This document shows positions 31,579 to 41,944 of a stretch of DNA of 64,000 bases, in pieces. Every line of letters starts with the position of its first letter. Within the stretch, counting starts at the first letter, position 1. Location of the stretch: contig CM074127.1 of the NCBI GenBank assembly GCA_037178625.1, positions 1,116,001-1,180,000 on the forward strand. The letters run 5' to 3'. This DNA is from Skeletonema tropicum (lineage: Eukaryota; Bacillariophyta; Thalassiosirophyceae; Thalassiosirales; Thalassiosiraceae). Position numbers and translations under genes: made by a program. Below the pieces are notes generated by a model. That model ran no database searches and was not told the origin of the DNA. It saw only the letters and a program-made list of their open reading frames with translations.

Positions 31579-34500
31579 TCATCCCGCTGACAAGACATTT
31601 TCAGCCATTTCAATGTTGCCCAAAGTACACGCCACCATGTAATGTTCGTCGGCTAGTCCAGCTTCTCTATATTTGGAGAGAGATGTTCGCCATGACTGCA
31701 GTGCGTCTCGATAGCTACACGTCGATGCATGCACACAACCGATTTGATGGAGGGCCTGAGCCTCAAGCTTTGGATTGCTGCCATCAAATTCACATATCTT
31801 GAGCGCCCTGTTGTAGCAGTCCATAGCCTTCGGTGTCTCATTAATGGCAGCACAACAGATACCCAAACCAAATAATGTGGTTGCGACTTCCATGTCTTCG
31901 TTGCCAAGCGTGAGCTTTCTTACTCGCAGAGCCTCTTTCAGGCATTTAATTGCCTTCACGTTGTCTCCTACCTTTTGATATATGCCTGCAATGTCATCCA
32001 AGCTGGAAGCAACCTTAACGTGATCTTTGCCAAATATTGCTTTGCGTACGTCCCATGCTTCTTTATGGTATGAAAGAGCTTTGTCCCTGTCATTCTTTGA
32101 ATCATGAATGTAGCCGAGACAATGCAACGTATCAGCAACGCTTTCGTGGTCATTTCCAACAGTCATCCTGTAGACATCTAATGCTGATTCGAACTGATCC
32201 ATTGACTGGTCGTATGAACCTCGTAGGCGATGAATTTCACCCACGCGCTTCATCGTATCAGCTGTTACTTCGTCTTCACCTGCAACTGACTTGCGCAACT
32301 TGAGGCTCTTTTCGTAGCATGTGAGGCTCTTTAGGTATTGCTTCCTGTGTTCAAAAATACTGCCTTTGTGAAGCATCACCTCAGACATCCAAAGCTCACT
32401 ATCATTGAGACCATTTCGCATCTGAAGGGCTTCATCAAATAGCTCCATCGCCTCATCATTACTTCTGGTCCTCCGGTAAATCTCCCCAAGCTTCGCGAGG
32501 GCATTTGATAGTTTCTCTGAGCTAATTTTTTCTGATGTTCTTGCAATCCGCACAAACTTCTCTAGTAACAAGACGCCTTCATTTGTATCCGTCTCCAATT
32601 TAGCGATACCAACATCATACGCGACCTCTGCCCACTCATCTGAGTTTGTGCCGCAATGCAATTCCCTGGATTGGAGGCACTTTTCAAGAGATGATAGCCC
32701 ATTCTTTTTTTCACCTTTTGCAATTTGTGATGTCCCCAATAAGTAGTAGACATCTGCGAGCTCGGGACAATTTTCTTTCTTGGAATAAATAGCCACAGCC
32801 TCTTCAAAGCAATCCATCGCGCTGATGTAATCGTCATTGGTCTGATGAATCTTTCCCACGCTAACTAGTGCCTCAGCAATCTCTGGACTGTTGATATATA
32901 GCTGTGATTGCCGTATTCTCAGAGCCTCAGTATAACATCGAAATGCCATATCATTATTTCCAAGTTGATTCTGAATTGCAGCAACTTCGATCAACAATTC
33001 TGCGTTCTTCAAATGATCTTTTCCGTACACTTGCTTTTGGATTCGTTTTACTGGAGTGAAGGAAGAAGATAAAGTGTTAAATGCGGTCTAGTTGAGGAGA
33101 CTAAGAGAAATCATTGAAAAACGTACCTTCCTTGAACGCAACTAGAGCTCCATTGACATCCCCCTTCTTTGCTTTTAACTTGCCGAGCATCATGAGGACA
33201 TTGGCACAAGCCAAATCATCGGGACCGAGTATTTTTGTTTTGATCTTGAGCGATTGTTCAAGTGAGAGTAGTGCGAACTGATCGTCTTCCTTTTTCAAGT
33301 ACGCGGTCGCAAGCAGGTCCAGGACATCACTCTTTAGTACTTCGCAATCTTTCTTGTCTTTATAAGTGATAAGAGCATCTTTGAGCAGAGGAACTGCAGA
33401 TGAAAAGTTGGCCTTTTTGATCAACAGTGAGCCAAGAAGGTGTTGACTCTCTGCGAGACTAATGTGTCTTTCACGAAGAGCATTACCTTTTATCTTCAGC
33501 GCCTGCTCAACACAATCAATCGCTTCTTCGTATTTCTCTTGATAGAAATATATACGACCAATGCTGTCAAATGCATAAAGAAAGGGATTAGTGCAAGGGG
33601 CAACATAGTTTACAGCAGATATCACAACTACACTTCGAACTTACCTATGAAGTGAAAATGACGTATCCAAATGACTATTACCAAGAAGTGAGCGCCTTGC
33701 TTTTATCGAAGAGAGGAAGTAACCGAGAGCTTTCTCTAAATTCCCAGCTTGCATCTGTGCTAGACCAATGCAGTGCTCAGTTTTAGCAATTGATGCATGT
33801 GCACCTGGTAGAATCTTCTTTTTCATCCGCAAAGATTCTGCATATGTATCAAGACATTTCTCGAATTCTCCTTCCTTGGCTTCGCAGTTTCCTATGTTAT
33901 GCAACGTATCTGCCATTTCTAATGATTCTCCCTTGAGCAACTTCTTCTCAAGAACCAATGCATCTCTGAAACATTTCAAAGCTTTTTGGTTATCAGCATT
34001 CTTCACATGAATACTGGCCATATGAGAAAGAACTTGCCCTATCCTCTTCAGATCTTTTGTACGTTTAAAGACCTGGAGAGATCTCTGGAAGTAGGTGAGT
34101 GCTTTCCTTGATTTGCTCAGTCTGTGATCATACAACAATGCCATTTCAACCAAGAGCGAGCCAATCTTTTCTGTAATCTCCCTCTTGTCGACAGACTCTT
34201 TCAGTTCTATTTTCATAAGCGCAATCACATCTTCGTAAGTGCTGAGCAATATCGGTACCTGATCATTATCTGACAATGACGTAGACACGATCTTTGCTCT
34301 TTTGGTCAGGCTTTGTTCAAAGAATTTCAGTGCACGCTGTCGATCCATTTTTGCTCGGTAAACGTTCGCGATGCAATTCAATGTATCACAAATGTCACTC
34401 ATCTCATTGACATCGTAGGCACTTGAGGCGTTTGCCTTTCTAATTACCAAAGCTTCCCGAAAAGATGACAAACTCTCAGAATACAAACCAAGATCGTCGC

Positions 34501-37500
34501 AGACGACACCAATGTTGTGAAGTATTTCCGCACACTCTGGGTGACCATTACCTAACGCCACTGATTTTATTCGATGTGCAGCTAAGAAAGATTGACGAGC
34601 AGCTTCAAACTCCTCGTTTTCTCTGTGTAAGTTTCCTATCCAGCAATGACTTTCCGCTACAGAGATATCATTGTCACCAAGCGTATCTCTTCTAATAGAC
34701 AAACTCTTCACAAAGCACTTCATTGCAACACTACTCTCATTTTTGGAATGATACATTATTCCAATATTATGCAGCACACCTGCCACTTTCGGGTCATCGT
34801 AGCCAAGACGGGCCTTGTAGATCGCAAGTGTTTGTTCGTAGCATTTCTGCGCAAAAGCAGAATGTTGGAAACGTTGGTGATGACACCCCATTGCGAAGAG
34901 CGTTTCTGCGACCTCCTCGTGCTTATCACCAAGGGCCTCACTTTTCAGCTGGAGAGCCTCGTCATAGTGTTCTAACTCTTCAACACAGTAGATACCGATG
35001 TCTCCAATCGCTTCGCCAACTCCTTGAAGTGAATTGCCTATTTCCACCTTTGCGTCTTTATTGTGTTCCGATACCTTGCCTACTTTCTCTCGAAGGATAT
35101 TTGACACAGCACATAATGCTTTCACGCGGCTCTCTGTCCATTCGGGTAATTCAGGGGCTTGGACAGAGCAATCATAGTCATTATAGTCCTCTGGTGCCAT
35201 TACACACTCGTCCTGTCTTGTATCAGCAGAACGCAGCTGCGTCCGCTTCCAATCATTTTCCAATCTTGAAAGGCAATTTGCTAAGTCAGCGCAGTCTTGA
35301 CAGTGTTGTTTCGTACCTTCCACATACCCCATGCAATGTAACCGAGCTCGAACGAAGTTACCATCTAGCAGCATTCCTTTAGCATCACTCATTCGGGGTA
35401 CCGCCATGAGGTGTCGTGGAGCGTGGTGAACTGCATACCACATTAGTGTTTTGTCGCAATTATTGTTCGAAGTAGGATCATCGTCAAGCTGATCAAGCAC
35501 AGTTGGGTAAACAACCTGAGCTAAAATATCATGGCAGTCTCTGATGATAGGCTCAGACAAAATGCTACTCTCCTTGTAGTTGCTTGTGTATTCCTCACAA
35601 ACACTTCTTTCGACACCAATAAACACAGTTTTATCAGAGGGAGGACTACCAATAACATTGCCTCCATAAATATCAATAATTCCGATGCCTCTCAATGCAT
35701 TCAAGACGTAGTTGCAAACAGAAATGTTGGACTCAGATAGGTTCGTGTGAATATTCATTGATAGTTTTGTAGCAGGAATATCACCCAATGTTGACAACTC
35801 TTTGTTGTTCGAGACAATCCATTTATACATAGATCCAGACTGAGCTCGGCCATCATTCTTTGTTGAGTGATGTGATGATTTCGATTGCAAATCAAGAATG
35901 TAAGTCCAAACTGCATAAACGAGATGAAGTGGTATAAGAATGACAGGATCATGATCATTGGTGCTATTTGGTTCGCCTTTTTTCCATCGCTGCAGATTCG
36001 ACACGCCTGATACACTTGCTAGCTCCGATTGTGGCCATATTGAGAAAAGAGACCGGTGGCAAAGTTCAAATCCCAATCTGAATGTCTTAGCGTCTTCGTA
36101 TTCTCCTTCCGAGATGGGTATTGTGCCGAATACGTTGGTACAATCAGATTGCGTTTCATGGCTTTGAGGTATATTATCCTCAGCTGCAGCTGGTGATCTA
36201 TCTACTTTCATTGTTGCTTTATACTCCTTCACAACAGTGGCAACTCCATTGTCGCCATCTTGAGGCTGTGCAGATGTATTTTTCATTTGCAATGTCTGCA
36301 GTGAGCTCATTGAAGTGTTTGAAGTGCGTAGCGATGACCTTCGTTCCTTATTGTGTGGTGATATTCGAGACTCTTCGTGAGAAGTACCATTCAGCTTGCT
36401 TTTTTTGTCTGACTCTGAGTCGGTTTGAAGGCTTGCTACATTATCTTGCTCTACAACTTCATCATGTCCTTTGCATGAATCATCGTCGTTGTCATTTGAG
36501 TTTCGTTCGTCACTACGGGTGGGAGGAGGTTCAACTACATTGCTACTGTCACCACCAATTTCTTGCCGTGTCACTAAAGAATCGTTGGAAATTATATTGT
36601 CCATGATGTCGGATGACTGTGCTACTGTTCTCTCCAATGCAGGCGACGGTTCTTGTGATGGCGAAATGATGGCATCTTCTCCATTATGTTGTAGTAAACT
36701 CTTGCTGTTACTTCTACCACCATCATTATCGCTTTCATCTTTGTCACTGTCAGATCCTGATAATAAACTCATGGCAATCGCCTTGGCCAAATCATCAGTA
36801 TCTTCGTCGTCCATATTCGAAATAATGACCTCAGTGCTTCTCACTGACATTGAATCTTCCTGCGGTGATGCATCTTTTGTGTCGCTGTTCATTGGAACTA
36901 GGGCCTCTTGGGCAGCTGTGGACTCTTTCGCCGGTGGTGAGAAGAAGTCATCATTTAGCTCTGCTTCAATTTCATTCAATAGATCTGTCATCATGTCGTC
37001 TGTGGATTCTTCATTGTTCTCTGGTGCTGTTTCTTCCTTACTTTGATGATCCTCTTCTTCTTTGAGTATTTGATTATCTGTCGATGGACTTTGTGCTGCA
37101 GCTGCTGCTGGGAGCGAAGTATGAACTATCTGTGTATCGGTTCTGGTTGATTCGATTGGTTGCTCTTGACGAGATGCCACTTTTACCTCCTCATTCTTAT
37201 CAGATACACACACAGCATGAGACACAGAATGCTCTACTATTGTCGATAGCTTACGTGATGGTAACTCATTATCAACGGCAGGATCTAACCGAGCTGGTTT
37301 GGAATCCATTCGATCATTATTTGGTTTGATATTTTCATGTACAGGTTTTGCATTATTGTCATCGGTATTATGACTTTCTTTCATTCCATTCATTTCATCT
37401 TCTTCCACAGATCGCTTCGGTAAAGACGATTCCTCCACACCAAGCGTCAATACTGCAAATTGTACCAACATTTCTCGTCCGTAAAGGAGAAGCTCACGAT

Positions 37501-37858
37501 CATCCACATCCAATCTCAACTGTCTCGAAGAAGAAGAGGAAGAATTATTGCTGGTATTATGGTTTCCTTTCATCAGTTTGAACCCACATTGAAGTAAGTA
37601 ATCAATCGACCCATCCCACTGCCCACATCGCTTATGAAATGCAGCATTGCTCACTTTAATTTTACGTAGTTTGGGATTGGATTGGTTTGGATCGTCGAGA
37701 ATATTGTCAATGATACGGAGAAGTGTGATTGTGCAGATTTGTCTACGCTGAGAAAGTTGCGGCGAGATGTTATTGTTGTCAGATGAGGAGGAGTCTGACG
37801 CACCCAGAGAGAGCGCTAGCTTGCCCAGCGGGGATAGGAAGGGGTTCTCGGGGCTCAT
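31579..37858 (-). CDS. Giant TPR (kinesin-light-chain/NPHP3-like) repeat protein
   Basis: Three exons, complement of 33645-37858, 33127-33563 and 31579-33050, join in consistent phases (introns of 81 and 76 nt) to give about 2040 residues. The first ~550 residues are acidic, S/D/N-rich and disordered. A poorly conserved region follows to about residue 900. From there to the end is a nearly continuous array of ~42-residue TPR units of the kinesin-light-chain type, with typical wording such as VAGVLHNIGIMYHSKNESSV, VADTLHCLGYIHDSKNDRDK and KVASSLDDIAGIYQKVGDNV. Such arrays are protein-interaction scaffolds; KLC and nephrocystin-3 are the nearest known types, but no motor or kinase domain is present. 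Both splice joints restore the repeat register, which supports the gene model. Confidence 0.8.
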
Positions 37859-37980
37859 TGCTGTTATCTGTTATGTTATGGGCGGAGAGTTGTGAGTGCA
37901 CATGGTGGGTCATTGCGTAGTACCGATTCTATCATCATGGACAGAGGAAGATGACCTTCATCTCGATTCAAAGAAGATAT
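37859..37980. promoter_or_regulatory. Upstream region of the TPR gene
   Basis: A short upstream stretch of the minus-strand TPR gene. GCGTAGTACC at 37915-37924 resembles part of the recurrent motif. Nothing else is seen. Confidence 0.25.
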
Positions 37981-38302
37981 GTATCTCATATCTCTAGAGA
38001 GATACCAGCCCCCAAATCTATTCTATGTGCGGGTACGCATGTCCCTTGCCCTAGTCCGGGCAAACTCCCTCCTGCTCAGAGGGAGTAGGGACAGGCACCA
38101 CCGCATCCGGCCACTCATTGAGAATGGGCCGGGGATGTCCAACTGGCACACCTGGAGTGGGGAGTAATCCCCTCTCCCCCACCCCTGCGGTGGCAGAGGT
38201 TGAGTGAGGACTCTCACTCTCACCTGTCGAGAGGCAGTTGAGAGTAGGAGGGAGGAGGAACATACCATCACCTAACACAGGTGACAAGAGGAGTGCGGAC
38301 TT
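37981..38302. other. GC-rich hairpin cluster (candidate structured RNA or foldback element)
   Basis: This 320-bp block is much more GC-rich than its surroundings and packed with perfect stems. GTATCTC pairs with GAGATAC (37981-38004). TGTCCCT with AGGGACA (38040-38093) encloses two hairpins, TTGCCC/GGGCAA and CTCCCT/AGGGAG. A long hairpin lies at 38104-38137. GAGTGAG pairs with CTCACTC (38202-38219), and CACCTGT with ACAGGTG. The last arm AAGAGGAGTGC (38286-38296) pairs with GCACTCCTCTT at 40585-40595, beyond the hAT insertion. GGGCAAG/CTTGCCC at 40608-40633 continues the pattern. No protein frame fits. I do not recognise a known RNA family. Confidence 0.5.
38295..38302. repeat. 8-bp target-site duplication, left (GCGGACTT)
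   Basis: GCGGACTT directly precedes the left terminal inverted repeat and is repeated exactly at 40551-40558. Eight bases is the duplication length of hAT transposons. Confidence 0.92.
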
Positions 38303-40550
38303 TAGCGTAATGGAATTTCAAAAGGGTGAAATTTCACTACTGCAACTTTCGTGAAATTTACAGGGTGAAAGTTGCACCAATTTTGGCCAACAATGAAATT
38401 TCACAAAAATTCTGGCGCGAACGGATGGTACTGAACCAACACGTAGCACAAAAATAACCTAAGACCCTTCATTCCACCAACCACCAAACCCCAAAGAACA
38501 CCACGCACCATCCAGATGATGAGTTTGTCAACTCAGCGGAGAGTAACTCTTCACCAAAATGCTGGCGACTAACAATGCAGTATTACTTATTCCTTCGTAG
38601 TAATTCAGCTTACATGCGTGTTCCTGCATTGGCATGTACCAGATGATTTTGGGCGCGGATGGCTCTTATTTTGGGTGCGGGTATGTGCACAAATCAACTT
38701 TTTGTTCACTCTGCCGTCTACCACGCTGTCATAGTTTGCCTGGCAATAACAACAACAATTCAATAATCTTCAACAATAATGCTTTTGACATGCGCCGCCA
38801 ACGCCCTTTGTGGCATGAAGAACTCCCCCCTCAACAACCCGGCTGATCATCAGTGCATGATGTGTGAAGGACCAATACGTGATTTATGTTCTGTACAATA
38901 ACTTCATTGCTTTCAATTGTCTCACTACTATTTATGTTGCCCTGCTGTATCCTCTTCTGCCTAGATCGTATACACCGTCGCGAAGAGTGACTTCTCACTC
39001 TTCCTCGAATGGAAAGATCTTGGAAGCGATAAGCATGTTACCGAAGCCGAAATAGAGGATGCTGTGAGGGTTTGTGAAAACGTCATGAAAGAATACAATG
39101 CGAAGATTGTGAGCATTCCTGTTGATAATGCTGCAAGGCATGTTGCGGATCGAGTTGGGAAGGAACTTGAAGAAAAGTATCCAGGGATGAAGGTCATAGT
39201 TACACGCGATCCGGCTCATTGCATCGATTTGCTTATGAAAGACCTAGCCAAGACTTCAGTTATGCAACTTGTCATAAAGTATGCTAGGAAAGTCAGGGAC
39301 TTCGTGAAGATTGATCGCATTGATTCTTTCCGACGCAGCGCAGCTCTAGTGGATGAGCTCGTGTTTTACTCCAAAGTTTTCTGCCCCGTGGAGACACGGA
39401 TGAACCTTCTACATGACGTTGTTGTGAGCGCTCGCAAGTGTCGTGACTTTCTTCTTGTACTTCCTGGCAAGGCGGAGTATCAAAAGTATCGTAGTGAGCG
39501 CACTGCAACAAAGCAAGCTGAGTTGGATGAGCTGATGGAGCACTTCAAGAAGGAAAATATTTGGAAGATGTTTGATGTTGTTATTGCCTTCACGCTCCCT
39601 TTCAAGGAAGCACATTTGGCTTGTTCCCGCAAGGATATGCCACTTAGTGCTTACCCCCTCTTGGTTCAAGCGCTGCGCAATGATATTAACAAGTGTCTCA
39701 CTCCCGAGTTTGATGAACTTCTTGGTCAGGGCTCAAGAGCAGAAGTTGCTGGTATGATCCGTGAACGTTTCAATATGGATGGTGTTGATCCCAGCGGACT
39801 GAAGGTTGGTTTACTCGATGAGCATCACTTGATGTGTTTCCTCTGTGACCCAAACTCTCGTGTGTGGAGGGAGTTGTTCTACCTGCAGACTAACAAGGCT
39901 GCGCTCGTAAGGAAGATGATCGAGTGGTATGTGCCTTTGGGTGAAGATGGTTCTGATGAGATGCGGAGGAGAGTTAAAAAGGATTTTGAGGACTTTGATA
40001 CTCAAAACAATGACTGGTTTCATTCTTTTGACGTTCCACTTCCATCGCTTCCATCTTTGGAACAGCTGCAACAGAACAACAAGTCTTTTAGTATCAAAAA
40101 TGTGGTACAGTATGTGGAATCAACTGGTGCTATTTCTGGTCGCATCACGTGGTTTGAATGTTATGCAGGATCATCTGACTTCTATCGATTGGTTGCTAAG
40201 CCTCTAATGTCTATGGGAACTGTCGGATCGATGGATTGTGAGCGTAGGGCCAAACCTCTGAAGAACAGCATTCTTGTGAAGGATAGGAATAGGATGAAGG
40301 ATCCAACTGGTGTTGCACTTCTTCGAGGGAAGGAAAACCTCCGTCATATCATGGATGCGAAGAAGATGCTTGGAAAGAAGCTTGCTGACAGTCTCTCTTA
40401 GAGTGATGTGTTGACTGCAGAGTGCAAAGTATTACGACTATCTCAGGATAAGCTAGAGTGAAATTTAATCCCTTGAAATTTCTGAAATTTCTGAAATTTC
40501 AACCTGCAATTTTCAACCCCCTCCAAAAATGGTGAAATTCCATTACGCTA
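38303..40550 (+). mobile_element. Complete-looking hAT-superfamily DNA transposon (2248 bp)
   Basis: The element is bounded by perfect 18-bp terminal inverted repeats, TAGCGTAATGGAATTTCA (38303-38320) and its reverse complement (40533-40550), and by the 8-bp duplication GCGGACTT. Both subterminal zones carry many copies of TGAAATTTC-type words (for example 38327-38338, 38395-38403 and 40480-40500), as expected for transposase binding sites. Exact ends indicate a fairly recent insertion. It landed in the arm of a hairpin-rich block. Confidence 0.93.
38965..40401 (+). CDS. hAT-type transposase (C-terminal ~478 residues)
   Basis: The frame is open from 38965, immediately after a pyrimidine-rich tract ending CTGCCTAG that looks like a splice acceptor, to TAA/TAG-type stop at 40399-40401. 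So an upstream exon is likely; a GTATGT donor at 38681 is a candidate. Visible family marks are the DDE-region block KIVSIPVDNAARHVADRVG and DPAHCIDLLMKDLAKTS, the latter corresponding to the hAT/DUF659 'AHCLNL.LKDI' motif. A C-terminal hAT dimerisation-like region follows, with WFECYAG and FYRLVAKPLMSMGTVGSMDC. No BED zinc finger is seen in the called part. The product is shorter than usual (600-800 residues), so autonomy is uncertain. Confidence 0.78.
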   Translation: MVYTVAKSDFSLFLEWKDLGSDKHVTEAEIEDAVRVCENVMKEYNAKIVSIPVDNAARHVADRVGKELEEKYPGMKVIVTRDPAHCIDLLMKDLAKTSVMQLVIKYARKVRDFVKIDRIDSFRRSAALVDELVFYSKVFCPVETRMNLLHDVVVSARKCRDFLLVLPGKAEYQKYRSERTATKQAELDELMEHFKKENIWKMFDVVIAFTLPFKEAHLACSRKDMPLSAYPLLVQALRNDINKCLTPEFDELLGQGSRAEVAGMIRERFNMDGVDPSGLKVGLLDEHHLMCFLCDPNSRVWRELFYLQTNKAALVRKMIEWYVPLGEDGSDEMRRRVKKDFEDFDTQNNDWFHSFDVPLPSLPSLEQLQQNNKSFSIKNVVQYVESTGAISGRITWFECYAGSSDFYRLVAKPLMSMGTVGSMDCERRAKPLKNSILVKDRNRMKDPTGVALLRGKENLRHIMDAKKMLGKKLADSLS

Positions 40551-40558
40551 GCGGACTT
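40551..40558. repeat. 8-bp target-site duplication, right (GCGGACTT)
   Basis: Exact match to 38295-38302, directly after the right terminal inverted repeat. Confidence 0.92.
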
Positions 40559-40680
40559 GCCACTGAACTAGAGATACCTAGACTGCACTCCTCTTATTAC
40601 CTAAAATGGGCAAGTTCAGATCCAGCTTGCCCAGTAAACAGCTCCTGAATACCATCCTAAACTAATCACTTATTTATCTT

Positions 40681-40749
40681 AAAAAAAAAAAAAAAAAAAA
40701 AAAAATCGGGACGTTCATCATTCACTTCATTCTTTTTTTTTTTTTTTTT
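40681..40749. repeat. Poly-A (25) followed by poly-T (17)
   Basis: A run of 25 A at 40681-40705 and a run of 17 T at 40733-40749 frame a 27-bp spacer and can form a snap-back. They lie 60-130 bp upstream of the next start codon and may act as nucleosome-excluding promoter tracts. Confidence 0.7.
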
Positions 40750-40811
40750 ATTCTTCATTCATCTCATCGCATGCATCCTGTGACCTGTGACACTTCTCTG
40801 ACGCATCAACA

Positions 40812-41849
40812 ATGCTCCACAATGCCAAGATGAGATCCATAATGGCACCACTGCTCCTACTCTCTCTCAAGCAGTTACTTCCAGTATCTTCGTTTGCAGC
40901 GCATCCACCATCCACCACTATATTGACCTCGTCTCTACCTAAATTGAGCCGCAAGCTAATCTCCAGTACAACTTGTGCACATGCATCACATCAGACGGCG
41001 ACGATGATGATGTCCAAAACCAACAACAGCGATCAGCAGCAGCAGGGCCTTGCAGATATTATTGGAAACAACAACGATAGCAGTAGCAGCAATCCCGACA
41101 TGAAGACATGGAAAGAACGAATTGATATATCCATTGCCAAATCACGCAAAATCCGTGGATCAAACTATGTGCAAATCTCCACAATTGATTACGAAACGAT
41201 GGAACCACGCTGTCGTACTGTTGTGTTTCGTGGATTCATGAAGGGTGTTCCGTTTGGTGCCGTGGAGGAAGTGTTGGTTGGACAACAAAAACATCAAGAA
41301 GCATCGTTATCGTCATCATCTGAGAAATATACCGATTGTGTCATGAAAATGATTACCGATTTGAGATCCAACAAAGTATCCGAAGTAGAAGCATTCCCAA
41401 CTACTGGAAAGAAGAATGGTAATACGGTAGAGATGGTATGGTGGTTTCCAAAATCAAGTGAACAGTATAGGATTCGTGGCAAGCTTCAATTTATTGGAAA
41501 TGGTGGCCCATTGACCAATAATGATGCCACAAGTAGTAATCACAACGATTACTTTGTAGGGGAACGTAAGCAACAATGGGGCAACTTATCTGACATGGCA
41601 AGAGAGCAATTTTATTGGGATAAGCCTGGTATACCGTATGATTCGGTCAAGGGACATGAACAGGGTGTACCTCCTGGTGGTAGAGATGAGGAGGGTAGAG
41701 TGCTTCCTGTACCTGATTCATTTTTATTGATGTTGTTGTACCCCACCAAGATTGATTATCTAAAGCTCGGTGAGAATTATAGACAGATCGATGAGTGGAA
41801 ATGGGATGGAGATGAAAGCCAGTGGGATCAAGCGCGCATGAATCCTTGA
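40812..41849 (+). CDS. Alr4036-type FMN-binding (pyridoxamine-phosphate-oxidase-like) protein, probably plastid-targeted
   Basis: A 345-residue single exon. After the leader, WKERIDISIAKSRKIRGSNY, TIDYETMEPRCRTVVFRGFM, VEMVWWFPKSSEQYRIRGKL and REQFYWDKPG match the ordered blocks of the Alr4036/PNPOx-related family of split-barrel FMN proteins. The end has SFLLMLLYPTKIDYLKLGEN. Known members are cyanobacterial and plant proteins of uncertain substrate. They lack the full PNPO active site, so oxidation of pyridoxamine phosphate should not be assumed. The N-terminus shows a hydrophobic stretch (IMAPLLLLSLKQLLPV) ending in SSFAAHPP, an ASAF-like site, followed by a Ser/Thr-rich transit-like stretch. 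This fits plastid import and a cyanobacterial origin. Two low-complexity linkers (S/N/Q) interrupt the barrel. Confidence 0.83.
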   Translation: MLHNAKMRSIMAPLLLLSLKQLLPVSSFAAHPPSTTILTSSLPKLSRKLISSTTCAHASHQTATMMMSKTNNSDQQQQGLADIIGNNNDSSSSNPDMKTWKERIDISIAKSRKIRGSNYVQISTIDYETMEPRCRTVVFRGFMKGVPFGAVEEVLVGQQKHQEASLSSSSEKYTDCVMKMITDLRSNKVSEVEAFPTTGKKNGNTVEMVWWFPKSSEQYRIRGKLQFIGNGGPLTNNDATSSNHNDYFVGERKQQWGNLSDMAREQFYWDKPGIPYDSVKGHEQGVPPGGRDEEGRVLPVPDSFLLMLLYPTKIDYLKLGENYRQIDEWKWDGDESQWDQARMNP

Positions 41850-41944
41850 GTTCTGGAAAGTGCATATGATGTGTCATGAAGTGTCAGAGCTAGCGTATTG
41901 CATTACATCTAACAAAGCATATCCTAATGAATATGATTTTATCG

